Origin: JAADHY01 sp964428935
Lineage (GTDB): Bacteria; Planctomycetota; Planctomycetia; Planctomycetales; Planctomycetaceae
Direction: 5' to 3'
Assembly: GCA_964428935.1 (NCBI GenBank)
Contig: CAYSAG010000230.1
Location: forward strand, 1 to 8,352
Length of the DNA: 8,352 nt
This document shows, piece after piece, positions 4,880 through 8,352 of the stretch (position 1 is the stretch's first letter; the number at the start of each line of letters is the position of its first letter). Position numbers and translations under genes: made by a program. Below the pieces are notes generated by a model. It was not told the origin of the DNA. It searched no databases and saw only the letters and a list, made by a program, of their open reading frames with translations.

Positions 4880-6073
4880 ATGCGAATGAACGTCGTCCAC
4901 ATCATTACCCGACTCATCATTGGCGGTGCCCAGGAGAACACGCTGCTGACGGTCGAGGACCAGCACCGTGACTACGGCGACCGCGTCGCGCTGATTTCCG
5001 GCCCGGGTCTGGGACCGGAGGGCAGTCTGGAAGGACGGGCTCGAGCGGGCGGCTTCGACTTCTTCCTCGTCCCTTCGCTTCGACGCGAAATCCATCCGTG
5101 GCGCGACTGGGTCAGCTACCGAGCCATTGTTCGCTTGCTGCGGCAGATTCAGCCGGACCTGGTCCACACACACAGCTCCAAGGCGGGCATTCTCGGGCGA
5201 GTGGCCGCGGGACGGCTCGGCATTCCCGCCGTCCACACCATTCACGGAGCGTCTTTTCATTTTGGACAAGGCCGGTTGACGCAGGCCCTTTTCCGGGCGG
5301 CCGAAAAGTTCGCCGCTCGTTACTGCGACCGGTTCATCAGCGTCTGCGACGCCATGACCGACCGTTACGTCGCCGCGGGAATCGCCCCCCGGGAACGGTT
5401 CGTGACCGTCTACAGTGGCATGGACGTGGAACCGTTCCTGCGGCCGAGTCGATCGCCCGAGCAGGTTCGACGCGAGCTGGGCTTCGGTCCGGAGCACGTC
5501 GTCATTGGCAAGGTGGCCAGGCTGTTTCATTTGAAAGGCCACGAATTTGTGTTGCGTGCGGCACCGACGGTCGTTCGAGCCGTGCCGAACGTCCGCTTCC
5601 TGTTCGTCGGAGACGGCATTCTGCGACCGCAGCTGGAGCGGCAACTTGCCGAGGCGGGCCTGAGTGAGTACTTCGTCTTTGTCGGGCTTGCGCCGCCCGA
5701 ACGAGTGCCCGAGTTGATCCACGCCATGGACGTGGTGGTCCACACGAGCCTGTGGGAGGGACTGGCTCGAGTCCTGCCGCAGGCGCTCATTGCCGCCAAG
5801 CCGGTCGTCAGCTACGACGTGGACGGAGCTCGCGAGGTGGTGCTCCCAGGGCAGACGGGCTTTCTGCTGCCACCCCAGTCGGTCGACGAGCTCGCCCAGG
5901 CGTTGATTCGACTGGCCACCGACGGCGCCCTGCGACGTCGCCTGGGAGAAGAAGGACGCCGTCGCTTCACCGAGCAGTTCCGCCACCAAAACATGACTGC
6001 TCAGATTCGGCACGTCTACCAGCAGGTGCTGCAGCAGCGCGGACGGCTGACGGCTTCTCGCTCGGGCAATTGA
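4880..6073 (+). CDS. GT4-family glycosyltransferase
   Basis: A GT-B-fold retaining glycosyltransferase of family 4 that transfers a sugar from an activated donor; acceptor and donor cannot be read from the sequence. The 397-aa product starts MRMNVVHIITRLIIGGAQ with the N-terminal GGAQ loop and has LVHTHSSKAGILGR near 94-107 and HTIHGASFH just after. The C-terminal domain contains KVARLFHLKGHE, FLFVGDG and SLWEGLARVLPQALIAAKPV. In the EX7E position E293 is present but the second residue is Q301. Known paralogues in cell-surface and exopolysaccharide clusters suggest an envelope role; this is inference. No signal peptide or membrane helix is evident. The frame is open 84 codons further upstream through truA, but the family N-terminus fixes the start at 4880 (or ATG 4886). 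No clear ribosome-binding site. The gap to truA is 91 bp. Confidence 0.9.
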   Translation: MRMNVVHIITRLIIGGAQENTLLTVEDQHRDYGDRVALISGPGLGPEGSLEGRARAGGFDFFLVPSLRREIHPWRDWVSYRAIVRLLRQIQPDLVHTHSSKAGILGRVAAGRLGIPAVHTIHGASFHFGQGRLTQALFRAAEKFAARYCDRFISVCDAMTDRYVAAGIAPRERFVTVYSGMDVEPFLRPSRSPEQVRRELGFGPEHVVIGKVARLFHLKGHEFVLRAAPTVVRAVPNVRFLFVGDGILRPQLERQLAEAGLSEYFVFVGLAPPERVPELIHAMDVVVHTSLWEGLARVLPQALIAAKPVVSYDVDGAREVVLPGQTGFLLPPQSVDELAQALIRLATDGALRRRLGEEGRRRFTEQFRHQNMTAQIRHVYQQVLQQRGRLTASRSGN

Positions 6074-6099
6074 GCGGCCGGGTGTCTGTCGCGTATACT
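6070..6099 (+). promoter_or_regulatory. Candidate promoter of mnmG
   Basis: TTGAGC (6070-6075, four of six) overlaps the stop codon of the glycosyltransferase gene. It is followed after 18 nt by TATACT (6094-6099, five of six), then a T-rich stretch. Initiation near 6106 would give a leader of about 130 nt. This suggests mnmG is transcribed at least partly on its own and is not only the end of the argH operon. Confidence 0.55.
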
Positions 6100-6236
6100 T
6101 TTCCGCTTTGCTCGGTGGGGAAAGACGGCTTGTCCACGCCACTGGCCCAGCCGCCTCGATTTCCCGAACGGCCGAACACTGCACTTGACCACAAATCCCG
6201 GTCTCCCGGTTGACAACGGCCTTTGCCTAAGAAGCG

Positions 6237-8069
6237 ATGACAGACCTCCTTACGTACGACTTCGACGTGGTCGTGGTCGGAGCCGGTCATGCCGGCTGCG
6301 AAGCCGCTCTCGCTGCGGCTCGCATGGGCGCTCGAACCGCCCTGCTGACCATGAACTGCGACACGATTGCTCAAATGAGCTGCAACCCGGCCATTGGGGG
6401 CATTGCCAAGGGACAAATGGTTCGCGAAATCGACGCCCTTGGCGGCGAAATGGCCAAGGTCATCGACGAGACGGGCATCCAATTCCGCATGCTCAACCGG
6501 ACCAAAGGTCCGGCCATGCACAGCCCCCGGGCTCAGGCCGACAAGAAAGCCTACCAGTTTTCCATGAAGCGCCGGGTGGAGCAGCAAGAGAACCTGACGC
6601 TGCGTCAGGAGCTGGTCGAAGCGATCGACGTGAAAAACGGCCGTGTGGCGGGCGTGCGGGTTCGCGGCGGAGCGTACTACCGCGCTCGGGCCGTCGTACT
6701 GACGACCGGCACGTTCCTGCGGGCATTGATGCACGTCGGCGAGCACAAGACGGAGGGAGGCCGCGCGGGCGAGGGAACCACGTCGGCCCTCTCCGAGTCG
6801 CTCCGTTCGCTCGGCTTCGAACTGCAACGGTTCAAGACCGGAACGCCAGCTCGACTAAACGGCCGCACCATTGACTTCGCCGTGCTGGAGCGGCAGCCGG
6901 GCGACGCGGACCCGCAGCCGTTCTCCTTCCTGACCGACCGAATCACTCAACCGCAACTCGACTGTTACCTGACCGAGACGAACGAAAAAGTTCACGAACT
7001 AATCCGGCAGAACCTGCACCGAGCACCGCTCTACACGGGACAAATTCAATCCACCGGACCGCGGTACTGCCCGTCCATCGAAGACAAGGTCGTCCGGTTC
7101 GCCGAAAAGAAAGCCCACCAGATTTTCCTCGAACCGGAGGGACGAAACACGCTCGAGTTCTACTGCAACGGCATCTCGACCAGCCTGCCACGCGACGTCC
7201 AAGAGCAAATGATTCACAGCATTCGCGGGCTGGAGCGAGCGGAAATCATGCGTTACGGCTACGCCGTCGAGTACGACTACGCACCGCCGACACAGCTCAA
7301 ACCGTCACTCGAAACGAAGCGAGTGGAAGGCCTTTTCTTCGCCGGTCAAATCAACGGCACGACGGGCTACGAGGAGGCGGCCGGCCAGGGAATCGTCGCC
7401 GGAATCAACGCCGCTCTCCACGTCGCCGGCAAGTCGCCGCTCGTCCTCGACCGCAGCCAGGCCTTCATCGGCGTCATGATTGACGACCTGGTGACGAAAG
7501 GCGTCGACGAGCCGTACCGGATGTTTACGTCGCGGGCGGAGTACCGGCTGCTGCTCCGGCACGACAACGCCGACCGCCGGCTGACCCCGGTCGGTTACCG
7601 TGTCGGGCTGGTCCACTACGAACGCTGGCAGCAACTGCAAGAACACGAGCGGCAAATTCAACGGGCGCTGGAGGTGTTGCGGTCGAACCGGCACCAGGGA
7701 CTGACGCTGGAAGAGCTGCTGCGTCGTCCCGACGTGACCTGGCAAACGCTTTGCTCCATCAGCTCGGAAGCCGCCCGGTTGCAGCTGTCCGCGCGAGCCG
7801 CTCGGCAAGTCGAAATCGAGGTCAAGTACGCCGGGTACATCCGCCGCCAAATGGCGCAAATCGAGAAGCAGGCAAAAATCGAGTCGGTGCGGATTCCCGA
7901 AACGTTCGACTTCCACGCCGTTCCGCAACTGCGTTACGAGGCTCGCGAAAAACTCTCCCGAATCCGCCCGCGCACCCTCGGACAAGCCAGCCGCATCAGC
8001 GGCATTACTCCGGCCGACGTCGCCGTCTTGCTGATTTACCTGAAGGGCGGCAGCCGCTTGGCTGGCTGA
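6237..8069 (+). CDS. mnmG: tRNA U34 modification enzyme MnmG (GidA)
   Basis: The FAD-dependent partner of the GTPase MnmE; together they install the aminomethyl or carboxymethylaminomethyl group on C5 of wobble uridine 34 in several tRNAs. The 610-aa product has VVVVGAGHAGCEAA at 11-24 (dinucleotide-binding GxGxxG) and MSCNPAIGGIAKG with conserved C49. GPRYCPSIEDK carries C278, the second conserved catalytic-region cysteine. RGLERAEIMRYGYAVEYD and GLFFAGQINGTTGYEEAAGQG close the FAD domain, and FTSRAEYRLLLRHDNAD precedes the helical C-terminus ending SRISGITPADVAVLLIYLK. Nothing is missing. The ATG directly yields the normal N-terminus; only weak AAGAAG precedes it. mnmE is not in the window. 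It is the last gene before the right-hand repeats and has its own candidate promoter. Confidence 0.97.
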   Translation: MTDLLTYDFDVVVVGAGHAGCEAALAAARMGARTALLTMNCDTIAQMSCNPAIGGIAKGQMVREIDALGGEMAKVIDETGIQFRMLNRTKGPAMHSPRAQADKKAYQFSMKRRVEQQENLTLRQELVEAIDVKNGRVAGVRVRGGAYYRARAVVLTTGTFLRALMHVGEHKTEGGRAGEGTTSALSESLRSLGFELQRFKTGTPARLNGRTIDFAVLERQPGDADPQPFSFLTDRITQPQLDCYLTETNEKVHELIRQNLHRAPLYTGQIQSTGPRYCPSIEDKVVRFAEKKAHQIFLEPEGRNTLEFYCNGISTSLPRDVQEQMIHSIRGLERAEIMRYGYAVEYDYAPPTQLKPSLETKRVEGLFFAGQINGTTGYEEAAGQGIVAGINAALHVAGKSPLVLDRSQAFIGVMIDDLVTKGVDEPYRMFTSRAEYRLLLRHDNADRRLTPVGYRVGLVHYERWQQLQEHERQIQRALEVLRSNRHQGLTLEELLRRPDVTWQTLCSISSEAARLQLSARAARQVEIEVKYAGYIRRQMAQIEKQAKIESVRIPETFDFHAVPQLRYEAREKLSRIRPRTLGQASRISGITPADVAVLLIYLKGGSRLAG

Positions 8070-8164
8070 CCAACGCGCGAAAGACGGCGAAGTCGAAGGC
8101 CCCAAACGGCCGCCGATTTCCGACGAGCGGGTCCGTTTCCAAATAGGTGAGGTTGTCCGGGATG

Positions 8165-8188
8165 GGAGGGCCACGCTCTGTCGTGCCC
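8165..8188 (-). repeat. Seventh hairpin repeat, inverted copy
   Basis: On the minus strand this reads as the same 24-nt unit seen six times at the left end, with G in place of C at the third base. The inverted repeat survives as GGGCCACG (8168-8175) against CGTGCCC (8182-8188) with one bulged C. It is the first repeat downstream of mnmG and would be transcribed in its 3' region. Confidence 0.85.
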
Positions 8189-8196
8189 GCAGCAGT

Positions 8197-8252
8197 TGAT
8201 TCGCGGTTCGGAATTCGGAACGCGGAACGCGAGACGCGGGACGCGGGCGCGA
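8197..8252 (-). repeat. Degenerate 7-nt tandem repeat block, copy 3
   Basis: Eight consecutive 7-nt units fit without slippage. On the + strand they are tgattcg, cggttcg, gaattcg, gaacgcg, gaacgcg, agacgcg, ggacgcg, ggcgcga. The drift from ATTCG-type to CGCG-type units mirrors the left block at 330-378 read from the opposite strand. No open frame or ribosome-binding site is associated with it. Confidence 0.8.
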
Positions 8253-8352
8253 GGGACCGCCCGAGCCCGAGCGACACGTGACCCACCCGATAGGGGTAGG
8301 CCTTGTGCCTGCCCAAAATTCCGCGACAACCACAACCACGCGGCAACCAAAG

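Larger units (their letters stand above)
8154..8352 (-). repeat. Composite intergenic repeat, right copy (inverted)
   Basis: Read on the minus strand from the window end, this repeats the modules of 237-450 in the same order: the GGTTGCCGCG box (8348-8339) and a degenerate second copy; the GGGTAGGC/GCCTGCCC hairpin (8294-8314); the GGTCCCTC lead-in (about 8258-8251); the 7-nt repeat block (8197-8252); one hairpin unit (8165-8188, with a single-base change in one stem arm); and the CCCGGACA tail (8161-8154). The internal order and tail match show a single ancestral unit. It begins 85 bp past the mnmG stop and runs off the window, so its outer end is not visible. Chance minus-strand frames crossing it are not genes. 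Confidence 0.9.

Noticed and set aside
2494..4941. An 815-codon minus-strand open frame opposite argH and truA
   Set aside because: It is exactly antisense to two well-supported genes and shows no recognisable domain. Strong codon bias in GC-rich genes leaves antisense frames open.
4580..6184. A 534-codon minus-strand open frame opposite the glycosyltransferase
   Set aside because: It is antisense to a clear GT4 gene, without family motifs.
6210..6236. TTGACA at 6210-6215 as an mnmG -35 box
   Set aside because: The matching -10 position would fall on the start codon and has no -10-like sequence; TTGAGC/TATACT upstream fits better.
8104..8138. Terminator from AAACGG and CCGTTT after mnmG
   Set aside because: The stem is only 6 bp around a 23-nt loop with no T-run after it, so it is too weak to support.
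7305..8339. A minus-strand open frame of 344 codons from the right repeat into mnmG
   Set aside because: Its N-terminal part is translated repeat sequence and the remainder is antisense to mnmG.
237..8352. Composite transposon carrying cargo genes
   Set aside because: No transposase is present, the enclosed genes are housekeeping with uniform style, and target-site duplications cannot be seen because the outer end of the right copy is off the window.

Overview
The window reads as ordinary bacterial chromosome from a GC-rich organism, most likely a planctomycete of the Pirellulales/Thermoguttaceae kind. That assignment is an inference. It rests on the GC-rich coding bias, on the style of the QueE and glycosyltransferase proteins, on TANACT-type -10 boxes, and on the intergenic repeat families at both ends. 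No gene here proves the lineage.

Layout: bases 1-528 hold no gene. They are packed with short repeats: six copies of a hairpin-forming unit built on GGCCACGACRGAGCGTGGCC, a GGGCAGGC/GCCTGCCC hairpin module, and 7-nt-period tandem repeats. Two genes then read leftward: queC (1382-2119), followed downstream by queE (529-1209). A 413-bp divergent intergenic region (2120-2532) separates them from a rightward block: argH (2533-3927), truA (3928-4788, abutting argH), a GT4 glycosyltransferase (4880-6073), and mnmG (6237-8069) with its own likely promoter. From about 8154 to the window end the same composite repeat seen at 237-450 returns in inverted orientation. The six-gene segment is therefore bracketed by an inverted pair of repeats, each lying downstream of the outermost gene on its side.

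Functionally, four of the six genes modify tRNA. QueE and QueC make the 7-deazaguanine precursor preQ0 for queuosine at G34. MnmG with MnmE modifies wobble U34. TruA makes pseudouridine at positions 38-40 of the anticodon arm. ArgH is the last step of arginine biosynthesis, and the GT4 enzyme probably acts in glycan or cell-surface assembly. All six look intact.

I found no defence system, phage, transposase, CRISPR array, rRNA or tRNA gene. The least explained material is non-coding: the inverted composite repeat, its 7-nt-period component, a four-unit 17-19 nt repeat between queC and queE, and a structured argH leader.
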